From: a virus
Strand: one strand, 5' to 3'
DNA length: 38,957 bases
IMG/VR virus record: IMGVR_UViG_3300036716_001241
Span: 1-38,957 of that record
Below, piece after piece: positions 25,519 to 32,616 of this stretch; position 1 is the stretch's first letter; each line of letters starts with the position of its first letter. The position numbers and the translations under genes were made by a program. Under the pieces are notes generated by a model. That model made no database searches. It was not told the origin of the DNA and saw only the letters and a list, made by a program, of their open reading frames with translations.

Positions 25519-25845
25519 TTATGTCATTTCCAATATACTTGCGAAAACATCTATATCATTATCTGCAGACGCTTGAGTTTCTAATTTATCCCCCGCTCCC
25601 AGATTGATTGGTTTCTCAATCACTACAGTTGAGTCCGCTGGTACTTCTACTGTTTTTAACAAGTATCGTCTATCTTGAAAGTTTGCACTTCCACTAACTG
25701 ATATACTAATAGTTGCATCATTTGTACCATCTATATTACTTGCATAAATTGCATGTACTATTCCAGTTGTACTTACTGGACAAGTATACATTGTCGTAAG
25801 ACTTGTATTTGAACCTGTTGCTGCACTTGTAAATGTATTTGCCAT
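25519..25845 (-). CDS. Small beta-sandwich virion protein
   Basis: This 108-residue protein begins MANTFTSAATGSNTSLTTMYTCP and continues with alternating strands (IVHAIYASNIDG, ATISISVSGSA, RRYLLKTVEVPADSTVVIEKP, INLGAGDKLETQASADNDIDVFASILE). This is the pattern of a compact beta sandwich seen in small phage decoration or tail accessory proteins. It lies between fibre genes with a good ribosome binding site (AGGAGAATAAAATATG). It carries none of the shared fibre repeats, so it may be a connector or decoration subunit. Function unknown. Confidence 0.66.
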   Translation of the reverse strand: MANTFTSAATGSNTSLTTMYTCPVSTTGIVHAIYASNIDGTNDATISISVSGSANFQDRRYLLKTVEVPADSTVVIEKPINLGAGDKLETQASADNDIDVFASILEMT

Positions 25846-25857
25846 ATTTTATTCTCC

Positions 25858-26304
25858 TTATCCCCCAAAAACTATTGCCATTGCTGTAGCGTGATCAATT
25901 ACTGATGAACCCGCTTCGTAAATTCTTCCACTTGAATCTATTCTACCAAACGAACCAGTTGAAACTGATGAACCACTAACATTACCTGTGGTTGTTAATG
26001 TATCAACATAAGCATTTCTCCAATACTTTGTTGTAGTACCTATATCATATGTACTATCTGCATTTGGTGTTAAGTTAGAAGTTAAATCTGAAGTAATTGT
26101 TATTGAGTCTGTATCTGAATCTCCAATTTGTATATTACCACCAAGTGTTAAATCACCTGTAAAACTTGAATTACCACTTACACTCAAATATCCAAATGAT
26201 CCAGTTTGTGATACACCTAAAGAACCCGTAACACCTGAGCTACCAGAAACTTGTAGTGATCCTGTTAAGACACTATCTAATTGTTTTAATTTTAACTGGG
26301 CCAT
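25858..26304 (-). CDS. Short fibre protein made of the shared TGSFG/PNAD module
   Basis: This 148-residue protein is essentially one copy of the module used by the larger fibres: TGSFGYLSVSGNSSFTGDL, then IGDSDTDSITITSDLTSNL, PNADSTYDIGTTTKYW and RNAYVDTLTTTGN, followed by TGSFGRIDSSG. The same order (TGSFG, VSGN, TDS, DxxSNLxPNADDTYD) occurs in the 676-residue fibre. It begins MAQLKLKQLDSVLTGSLQVSGSSG and ends in a hydrophobic DHATAMAIVFGG. Its start overlaps the zinc-ribbon gene by 13 bases. It is probably a small fibre or fibre-shaft subunit, and possibly a truncated copy left by recombination among fibre genes. Confidence 0.68.
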   Translation of the reverse strand: MAQLKLKQLDSVLTGSLQVSGSSGVTGSLGVSQTGSFGYLSVSGNSSFTGDLTLGGNIQIGDSDTDSITITSDLTSNLTPNADSTYDIGTTTKYWRNAYVDTLTTTGNVSGSSVSTGSFGRIDSSGRIYEAGSSVIDHATAMAIVFGG

Positions 26305-26579
26305 TGAAGTTCCTTATACTGTAATTGTTCTTGTTCTTTTCTATCTTCCCACCATACAGAAATTGACTTTGAAATCTTTTTCTTATGTTGAATAGATTTT
26401 GGTTGTTTCATTTTAGTAATAGTTTCCATAGTAAGTTTCCTATCCGACTGAGCACAGGATTTACATACTGAATTACTTCCAACTGCTCTGTCAAAACTAT
26501 CCTTTCTTGTATAAGTTAACATCCTACTACAATCTGGACAGGGTCTATTTTTTCTATTTTTCCAATGTCTTTTTCTCAT
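26292..26579 (-). CDS. Zinc-ribbon protein with NUMOD3-like segment (homing-endonuclease-like remnant?)
   Basis: This 95-residue, very basic protein has CPDC at residues 14-17 and CKSC at 39-42, a likely zinc ribbon, followed by KSIQHKKKISKSISVWWEDR. That segment resembles the NUMOD3 DNA-binding motif found in phage GIY-YIG and HNH homing endonucleases. No nuclease domain is present, so it may be a remnant, a stand-alone DNA-binding protein or part of a mobile gene. I start it at the ATG at 26579; a TTG five codons upstream is inside a TGATATTTAT element. No Shine-Dalgarno sequence precedes either start, unlike its neighbours. It overlaps the next gene by 13 bases. Confidence 0.6.
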   Translation of the reverse strand: MRKRHWKNRKNRPCPDCSRMLTYTRKDSFDRAVGSNSVCKSCAQSDRKLTMETITKMKQPKSIQHKKKISKSISVWWEDRKEQEQLQYKELQWPS

Positions 26580-26583
26580 ACTA

Positions 26584-26593
26584 ATAAATATCA
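26584..26593 (-). promoter_or_regulatory. TGATATTTAT element touching the zinc-ribbon gene start
   Basis: An exact copy ending four bases before the ATG at 26579. If it is a promoter, the transcript would start at or inside this gene, leaving either a leaderless mRNA or a message for the 148-residue fibre gene downstream. Confidence 0.5.
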
Positions 26594-26627
26594 AATAATG
26601 GTAAAAGAAAAGTGGAATGTGGTACTT

Positions 26628-27467
26628 TTATGAATTAAATTTTCCCCAAGCAACTACTTCATCACTACTTTCTAAATCATATCCTAAACTTGAATTATCT
26701 ATATGTAATTCAAATGAACTACCTTTTTGCATTACCTTTAACGCATCAAATTCAATTATCATTCCATTATTAAAAAACATAAAATCCTCTTCTGAAGTTG
26801 CTGATAAATCATTTGGTGCTGAAGCACTAACGGCTGTAAAACTTGCTGTGGTAGATGTTATTGAACTTGCAACTTTTGCAAACTTCTTTCTTAAATATGC
26901 ACCATTTTGTATAGTTTCTGCAAATGCTGTTTGTGCTGCATATTCAGTCATTATTGAATCGGCTCTATTATCATTAGCCGTACCATCATTTGATACCTCA
27001 GCAGCACTATATTCAAATAAACCAATTGAACCTGAAGTAAATAAACTACCTGTTATACGATGTGTATCTTGTACATCATCACCAAACTTTGTACTACCAC
27101 TTGATTCTATTGTGATTGATTGTGATAATTGAGATTCAATTTTTCTTGCTGAAATCTTACCAGTTACGGTTAAATCGTTTAAAGTAGTTAAACTTCCACT
27201 TATATCTAACTCTTCCCCATCAAGTAAAATTGTTGAACCTGAAATTGATTGATATGCTAAAACCATATTTTGTGCATCAGTTCCAACTGTAAAACTTGTA
27301 GAACCTGAAACTATATTAAATTCAACATCATCAGTTGTACCAACTACCTGTCCGATACTAAATTCTATTGGTGCAGTTGTATGTGCCCTCAAGTTTCCAA
27401 CTAAAGATGATTCTACTCCAGAAGAACCACTTATTACCAATGGGTCTTTAAAAATAAAATTAGGCAT
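26628..27467 (-). CDS. Fibre-like virion protein, paralogue of the gp15 C-terminal extension
   Basis: This 279-residue protein aligns by eye along nearly its full length with the last 275 residues of the gp15-fusion gene directly upstream. Paired segments include GQVVGTTDDVEFN / GQPVGTSDNVIFN and SGSTKFGDDVQDTHRITGSL / SGSTQFGDTLDDKHEFTGSM. Others are SIMTEYAAQ / ALITEYALQ, YLRKKFAKVASS / YLRKQFYKSSN, DFMFFNNG / DFIFFING and GYDLESSDEVVAWGKFNS / GYSLESDDEIISIGKFNA. It is therefore a tandem duplicate of that domain without the gp15 part. Its start overlaps the end of the gp15-fusion gene by 8 bases. Role inferred: collar or neck decoration, or a whisker-like fibre attached near the tail terminator. 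Confidence 0.76.
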   Translation of the reverse strand: MPNFIFKDPLVISGSSGVESSLVGNLRAHTTAPIEFSIGQVVGTTDDVEFNIVSGSTSFTVGTDAQNMVLAYQSISGSTILLDGEELDISGSLTTLNDLTVTGKISARKIESQLSQSITIESSGSTKFGDDVQDTHRITGSLFTSGSIGLFEYSAAEVSNDGTANDNRADSIMTEYAAQTAFAETIQNGAYLRKKFAKVASSITSTTASFTAVSASAPNDLSATSEEDFMFFNNGMIIEFDALKVMQKGSSFELHIDNSSLGYDLESSDEVVAWGKFNS

Positions 27468-29157
27468 TGAACTTACCGATTGAAATTATTTCATCATCAG
27501 ATTCTAATGAATACCCAATACTATCGGTATCTACTTGTAATAAAAATGAACTCCCACTTTGTTCTATTGTTAATGCATCATGTTCCATATATTGTCCATT
27601 AATGAAAAATATAAAATCGTTTTCTGTTGTTGCAGAAAGAGCACCTGCCGCAGAGGCAGTTGCTGCTGTAAAACTTGCTGTTGAATCATTTAAAATTTGA
27701 TTAGATGATTTATAAAATTGTTTTCTTAAATATGTTTGTTCCGCAGCAACACCTTCAGTAGTATAATTTTGAAGAGCATATTCAGTAATTAGAGCAGTTG
27801 GACTTGCATCACCAAGTGTTGCATCATTTGATATTTCATTAATTTCATATCCATTTAAACTAAACGAACCACTTATATCCATACTTCCTGTAAATTCATG
27901 TTTATCATCTAAGGTATCACCAAATTGGGTAGAACCACTTTGATACAATATTGATGCCGATACAAATTGTGTTTGAAATTCTTTTGCAATTAATGTTCCA
28001 CCTATTGTTGCATCCCCACCAACTGTCATATTACCCGTAGTGGTTACTGAACCTGTAATTGCTAAACTTCCACTAATACCCTCATAACTATAAGTTGTTG
28101 GGTTTCCAAATATAAGTGAACCTGCATTTACTTGATTAAAAATTACATTATCTGAAGTACCAACTGGTTGTCCAATTGATATTGTTTGATTTAATAGTTG
28201 ACTGCCATCAAAAGCTACACCATCATTAGATAAAGTAACACCAGTTCCTGCATTAAATATCAATGGATTAGAAACTGAAATAGAAAAGAAATCTGCAGTA
28301 TCTTCTGTTTGTATAGAAACTCCACCACCAGCATCCGTCTTTACAAAATCTTCTGCTTGTTTTTCAACATCCATATTAAAGATAACTTGTTTGGGAGTAA
28401 GATGTCGTTTAGTAGTTACCATACTATTAAATTCTTCTTCAGGTAAAATGTAACCCATTAATTGTACAGAAAATGTAGTTTTTATTACTCTTTCTGATGC
28501 ATCCATTTCACTTGCATCTGTAAAGGAATCTATTCTACTTCTAAATCTCAACTTGCCTGGTTCACCCCAATATGAACCATCGGTATAATTAATCTTCTCT
28601 ACTAATTTATTCATTTGTTCAATGTATGAAGTCCAAATTGTAAACTCATAATTCAATATCATATGGTCGGGAACAACTACACTAAATTGTTCTTTGTTTG
28701 GTGCTGTACCTATTGTTTTTGAAAATTGATCATAACGATTACTTTGTGAATATTTTTGTGTAAAGGTTTGAAAATTTTGTGGTTTGTTTGCATCCATCTT
28801 ATCAACAGGAATGTTTTCATTTCTTTCAATTCCAGTTCTACGAAATACAATTGCAGGTGTTAATACCTTTTGTCGTTTATCTCGTAAAAATCCTTGTCGT
28901 TGAATACTGAACCATCTCTCTGGTGAAGCATACATAACTGGAACTTTAATAGTTTCTTTATTATCAACTACAGTTGGTTTAATAACTTCATTAAAGTAAT
29001 ACATAATAGCTGAATCATGATCCATAACCGATACAGATAGATTTTTAATTTCATCTTTATCTCTACGAACTTGATTTGCTCTATTATAATCTTCTCTAAT
29101 TGATAAACTATTTAAATCTCGTCTTACTTTTCTTGATATCGGTTTATTTCTTGCCAT
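27460..29157 (-). CDS. gp15: Tail terminator gp15-like protein fused to a fibre-like domain
   Basis: Residues 1 to about 285 match the T4 gp15 tail-completion/sheath-stabiliser pattern: IKVPVMYASPERWF (T4 has RVPITYASKEHF), TPAIVFRRTGIE, MILNYEFTIWTSYIEQMNKLVEKI and TTFSVQLMGYILPEEEF. They follow gp13 and gp14 in the usual order. gp15 caps the tail and joins it to the head. From about residue 290 the protein continues with SGS-rich fibre modules and a C-terminal domain paralogous to the next gene. T4 gp15 is 272 residues, so this one is twice as long. The fusion would place six copies of the extra domain round the neck. Its start overlaps the gp14 stop by one base (TAATG). Confidence 0.8.
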   Translation of the reverse strand: MARNKPISRKVRRDLNSLSIREDYNRANQVRRDKDEIKNLSVSVMDHDSAIMYYFNEVIKPTVVDNKETIKVPVMYASPERWFSIQRQGFLRDKRQKVLTPAIVFRRTGIERNENIPVDKMDANKPQNFQTFTQKYSQSNRYDQFSKTIGTAPNKEQFSVVVPDHMILNYEFTIWTSYIEQMNKLVEKINYTDGSYWGEPGKLRFRSRIDSFTDASEMDASERVIKTTFSVQLMGYILPEEEFNSMVTTKRHLTPKQVIFNMDVEKQAEDFVKTDAGGGVSIQTEDTADFFSISVSNPLIFNAGTGVTLSNDGVAFDGSQLLNQTISIGQPVGTSDNVIFNQVNAGSLIFGNPTTYSYEGISGSLAITGSVTTTGNMTVGGDATIGGTLIAKEFQTQFVSASILYQSGSTQFGDTLDDKHEFTGSMDISGSFSLNGYEINEISNDATLGDASPTALITEYALQNYTTEGVAAEQTYLRKQFYKSSNQILNDSTASFTAATASAAGALSATTENDFIFFINGQYMEHDALTIEQSGSSFLLQVDTDSIGYSLESDDEIISIGKFNA

Positions 29158-29645
29158 TAAAATGCCCTTGTTCTCTCAATATTAAGAGTTGAAATTCGAG
29201 TTAATACTGCATCACATGAAATTGTCCAATTTTTATTGTAATCTCCAGCAACTAACTGATTTTCGTTTGTTGAATTAATTTCAAAATAACCATGATTCCA
29301 ACTCAATACATCACCAATGTCTGGTCTGAAACTTACATCGATTAACATATCTCGTTGAAATGAGAATGTTGCAGTCTGATTAGAGTCGGGACCAAATTCA
29401 TTTGTCTCCCAATCAAAATCAGTTGCTTCAATAATACATGATAATTTTACTCCTGCCTCGTATACTTTACCACTTTCCCCAGCTTCACCATACATATTTG
29501 GTGATGTTTCATAGGTTGATACCCTATAAATAATAACTTCTTGTCCGATGATGCCATCTTTTCCATCTTTAAGATTTCCAATTAGTTCATCATTGAATCG
29601 TTTAGCTAAGTTTGTGTCTCGTGTAGGCCAATATCTACTTGCCAT
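29157..29645 (-). CDS. gp14: Neck / head-closure protein (gp14-like)
   Basis: This 162-residue protein lies directly between gp13 and gp15, the place of gp14 in T4. It contains DMLIDVSFRPDIGDVLSW followed by HGYFEINSTNENQL, which resembles the T4 gp14 stretch around a GDLIYFP...LFEIN motif. It is shorter than T4 gp14 (256 residues). The start MASRYWPTRDTNLAKRFNDE, with EVIIYRVS, is also of the gp14 type. Together with gp13 it forms the neck that seals the DNA-filled head before tail attachment. The assignment depends mainly on gene order plus this short similarity. It has an AGGA ribosome binding site and is coupled to gp15. Confidence 0.72.
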   Translation of the reverse strand: MASRYWPTRDTNLAKRFNDELIGNLKDGKDGIIGQEVIIYRVSTYETSPNMYGEAGESGKVYEAGVKLSCIIEATDFDWETNEFGPDSNQTATFSFQRDMLIDVSFRPDIGDVLSWNHGYFEINSTNENQLVAGDYNKNWTISCDAVLTRISTLNIERTRAF

Positions 29646-29649
29646 TTTT

Positions 29650-30807
29650 TTATCCTATATAAATTGGATAAGGCACCTTTTTCAATTTTTCTTGAAGATG
29701 TTCTGAAGATTCTCTATCAGCTTCTAATAATGCCTTATTACTTGTTTGGTCTAACATTTCTCTCAATTGTTCTATCAATTGTTCTTTTTCTGCAGTTGCT
29801 TCTGCTCTCAAAGTATCTCCATCTAATGAGACTTCTGAATTAGGAATTGGAATTGTACCATATTTGGAACGAACCATACCTAATAATTCCTTTGAGAGAG
29901 CTAATCCATACTTTCTAACCCATTGTTTACCCACATCATTAATTTGTTGATAAGACATATTATTATATGGTGCATTAGAAATGTCTGATACTGTGTCTGC
30001 TGAACCACTATATCGTGTCCTCAAGACATTATCTCTATCAGACACCTTATTCCACTCTATCCATAAACTACCCGTTGAATCCCCACTCCATGCTGGAAAG
30101 ATTCGTAATTTATTATTAACTAACTCAAATGAATAAGTAGATTTTCTAATCTGGTCGTTAAATTCTATTGCCTGTACTCTAAGTAAATCGGCATACATTG
30201 GTTGTAACATAAATGTAATGGCTGGTGATTTACCACCAAAGCCAAACCCATCTATCATATTATTTGTTGCTTGTCCTGTACCAGCATACGGGTCAAAGTA
30301 TCGTGTAATTGCAGGTGAAGATTCATAAAATACTCGTTTAACTTCTATTGCTCCACTACCACTTATATCTGCAACTAATGAATTTAAATCATAATCTTGT
30401 GAACCACTTGCAAGAGTTATCTTATTCTTATAAGTTTCAACTTGTCCGCCAACTTGGGCCTCACTTCCATAGGTTTCTGATAAGAATATCTGTTCGCCCA
30501 TAGTATGTGATAATCGTTTATGTGTTAAATTTGAACTTGTTGATTGTCCTCTTAAACTTAATAAGTTATCTTTAATGTTAAATTGGTTTACTTGGGCAGA
30601 GTATTCAGTAATACTTTCTTCAAAACAAGTATATAATTGTGAGTCTTGGATTTCAACCGCTGTTATTGGATAACCCAGTCGTTTCGCACACCATGTTGCG
30701 AACTTTGGGGCATCTGTTTGAAATACAGTATCGTCATCGTAAAACCCGAATGGTGTATTTCCACTTACTGCTGAACCACTTCCTGGCCAGATTGGTTCTT
30801 GAGCCAT
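29650..30807 (-). CDS. gp13: Neck protein (gp13-like)
   Basis: This 385-residue protein starts with a segment typical of gp13: a short helix ending in CAKRLGYPITAVEIQDSQLY, then TCFEESITEYSAQVNQF, as in T4 gp13 (RRLGAP...VELTPDQIYDCIQRALELY). The middle has an aromatic-rich beta region (QPMYADLLRVQAIEFNDQ, NKLRIFPAW). The C-terminus has GKQWVRKYGLALSKELLGMVRSKY followed by a helical tail with ATAEKEQLIEQLREML. gp13 sits on the portal and, with gp14, closes the head. T4 gp13 is 309 residues; the extra length is mainly the beta insertion. A terminator and a TGATATTTAT element precede it, so it opens a new transcription unit. Confidence 0.82.
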   Translation of the reverse strand: MAQEPIWPGSGSAVSGNTPFGFYDDDTVFQTDAPKFATWCAKRLGYPITAVEIQDSQLYTCFEESITEYSAQVNQFNIKDNLLSLRGQSTSSNLTHKRLSHTMGEQIFLSETYGSEAQVGGQVETYKNKITLASGSQDYDLNSLVADISGSGAIEVKRVFYESSPAITRYFDPYAGTGQATNNMIDGFGFGGKSPAITFMLQPMYADLLRVQAIEFNDQIRKSTYSFELVNNKLRIFPAWSGDSTGSLWIEWNKVSDRDNVLRTRYSGSADTVSDISNAPYNNMSYQQINDVGKQWVRKYGLALSKELLGMVRSKYGTIPIPNSEVSLDGDTLRAEATAEKEQLIEQLREMLDQTSNKALLEADRESSEHLQEKLKKVPYPIYIG

Positions 30808-30843
30808 AAAATTCTCCTAATATTAGTATTTAGATATCTGTAA

Positions 30844-30853
30844 ATAAATATCA
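30844..30853 (-). promoter_or_regulatory. TGATATTTAT element before gp13
   Basis: An exact copy 36 bases upstream of the gp13 ATG, directly after the terminator of the capsid unit, with a TTAGGAG ribosome binding site following. It opens the neck-fibre transcription unit. Confidence 0.62.
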
Positions 30854-30860
30854 AAGAAAC

Positions 30861-30893
30861 AAAAAAGGGTGAAGAAAAATCCTCACCCTTTTT
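30861..30893 (-). terminator. Bidirectional intrinsic terminator after gp23
   Basis: AAAAAGGGTGA and TCACCCTTTTT form an 11-pair stem with a ten-base loop, ending in T on both strands. It lies about 45 bases after the gp23 stop and isolates the scaffold-capsid transcript from the neck genes. Confidence 0.85.
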
Positions 30894-30938
30894 GAAATCA
30901 GGGTTTTGACACCCCTATATGACTATCCTAAAATAATA

Positions 30939-32591
30939 TTAGACATAGTTTACATCAGCGACTGTTACATCACCGTAGTATTCTGATCTAACCATTTTCT
31001 TAGCATAACGAGTCATGACCCCTTTACGCGGAGTAAAGTTCTTTGGATCATAGACAAGTGGTGTCATGATTAATGGTACATATGGTGAATAAACCGCACC
31101 TGTTTCAAGGAAATTACTTCCTCTGAAACCGATAAGCACTTTATTATCCAATGCGTAAGGGTTCTTGTAAACCGTATAACGGTTGTTAAGAGCACCTACT
31201 TTTTGTACGCCCATTGCAAATGATTTCTCAGTTGCATCACCAGCTGTATCAGCTGCGTATCCAGGAATACTTTCTATGATGGTTGCTGTTTCAGGTGAAA
31301 CCACGATGAAATTAGCACCGCCACGAAGAGTCTTCTGGTGGATAGCATTTGAAACTGCTTGGATTTTGTTTCCAAGAGTCTGGAACCAAGTTCCTTTGGT
31401 GTAAGCACTTGCATTAGCTGAAGATTCAGCGAAAAGTCCAGTAGCTGAGTCATACTCATACCCTGGTCTTGCTGACCAATTTTCAGATTTTGCAGATGCT
31501 CCAGAATACAACATATCAAGGATTTCTAAATCGATTTCCATTGAAATGTACTCACTTAACAGTGCTGTTAACTCAGCTTCTGCATCAACTGAATGGTATG
31601 CATTTAAGTCTTGAGCAAGTTCTGGAGTCCAGACTGCTTTTAACTTACGAGTTTTAGCAATGATAGGAATACTTTTCAGTGCGATATCTAATTCAGGAAT
31701 ATCGATATCTGTTTCTGGGTTAGCATCTATTTGTGCTGCTGTAGCTTCAAAATCACCACGAGTGTAGTTATTTGCAGCTTCTTTGTGATATTTCACAATT
31801 ATACTTGCAGGTGCAGCGGCAGCAGATTTCAAACATATGAATGAAACCTCTGTTCCAGCGGCATTCCTACTTGTATAAGCTGGATAAAATGCGTCAATGT
31901 TAGTACCACTAATAGAGAAAGCGCGAACGCCGTCTTTATCGTAATTTACTAGATCATCATCAGCGACTGTGATTTTTACCAAACCATTATCAGCTACATG
32001 ACCAATGGCCACAGAAGCAGATAAATCTGGTTCCCAACCAACATCACTCCATGCTACTGAGGCAGTTGCAAATGCATTATCTGCAGCTGAAGCACCAATA
32101 GCCAGAGTATCTGAAGTTTGGTCATTCACAGAATATCCGAATTTACCAGCACCATAAAGACCACCACTTGCATCGCCAGATCCACTTGTGTTACCATGTA
32201 CATCAGCGTTGTTAGTATGGTTGCCTGTTTGGGCTGTTCCGTATTTAAAGTCAAGATAGAAAATAAGACCTGAAGGTAGGTTCATTGGTTGAACAGAAAC
32301 GAATTCCTGTGCTGCCAATTCACCAAAGATTCTACGAACCAATGGTAAGGCTACGCCACTCCACTCTTCCGAGCTTGCTGCGGTACCAGTTCTTGAGGCT
32401 TCATCAATTAATTGACGAGCTTGATTCTCAAGTAGTACTGCCATTCCATTTACTTCATGGTCAGCTTTCAAACCTTCTAAAAGGCCTGTTGGCTCCCATT
32501 TCTTGACTAACTTACGAGTTTGTTCCAATAGTTGTCTTTGTGGATTATAACCATCCATCAAAGATTCTATTGTTGAAGTTCTTTTACTCAT
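30939..32591 (-). CDS. gp23: Major capsid protein (gp23)
   Basis: This 550-residue capsid protein of the T4 gp23 type has KWEPTGLLEG near residue 31 (T4 KWKPLLEGEG), ENQARQLIDE at 55-64, VRRIFGELAAQEFVSVQPMNLPSGLIFYL (85-113 region, T4 VRRAIPNLIAFDICGVQPMNSPTG) and KLKAVWTPELAQDLNAYH. EYISMEIDLEILDML and ANFIVVSPETATIIES follow in the second half. LIDE at 61-64 followed by AS lines up with the T4 prohead protease site (after residue 65), so maturation probably removes about 64 residues. The ribosome binding site is AGGAG, and a bidirectional terminator follows. It is slightly longer than T4 gp23 (521), with the extra in the middle insertion region. Confidence 0.95.
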   Translation of the reverse strand: MSKRTSTIESLMDGYNPQRQLLEQTRKLVKKWEPTGLLEGLKADHEVNGMAVLLENQARQLIDEASRTGTAASSEEWSGVALPLVRRIFGELAAQEFVSVQPMNLPSGLIFYLDFKYGTAQTGNHTNNADVHGNTSGSGDASGGLYGAGKFGYSVNDQTSDTLAIGASAADNAFATASVAWSDVGWEPDLSASVAIGHVADNGLVKITVADDDLVNYDKDGVRAFSISGTNIDAFYPAYTSRNAAGTEVSFICLKSAAAAPASIIVKYHKEAANNYTRGDFEATAAQIDANPETDIDIPELDIALKSIPIIAKTRKLKAVWTPELAQDLNAYHSVDAEAELTALLSEYISMEIDLEILDMLYSGASAKSENWSARPGYEYDSATGLFAESSANASAYTKGTWFQTLGNKIQAVSNAIHQKTLRGGANFIVVSPETATIIESIPGYAADTAGDATEKSFAMGVQKVGALNNRYTVYKNPYALDNKVLIGFRGSNFLETGAVYSPYVPLIMTPLVYDPKNFTPRKGVMTRYAKKMVRSEYYGDVTVADVNYV

Positions 32592-32616
32592 TATAGTCTC
32601 CTAATAGTAAAATTTG

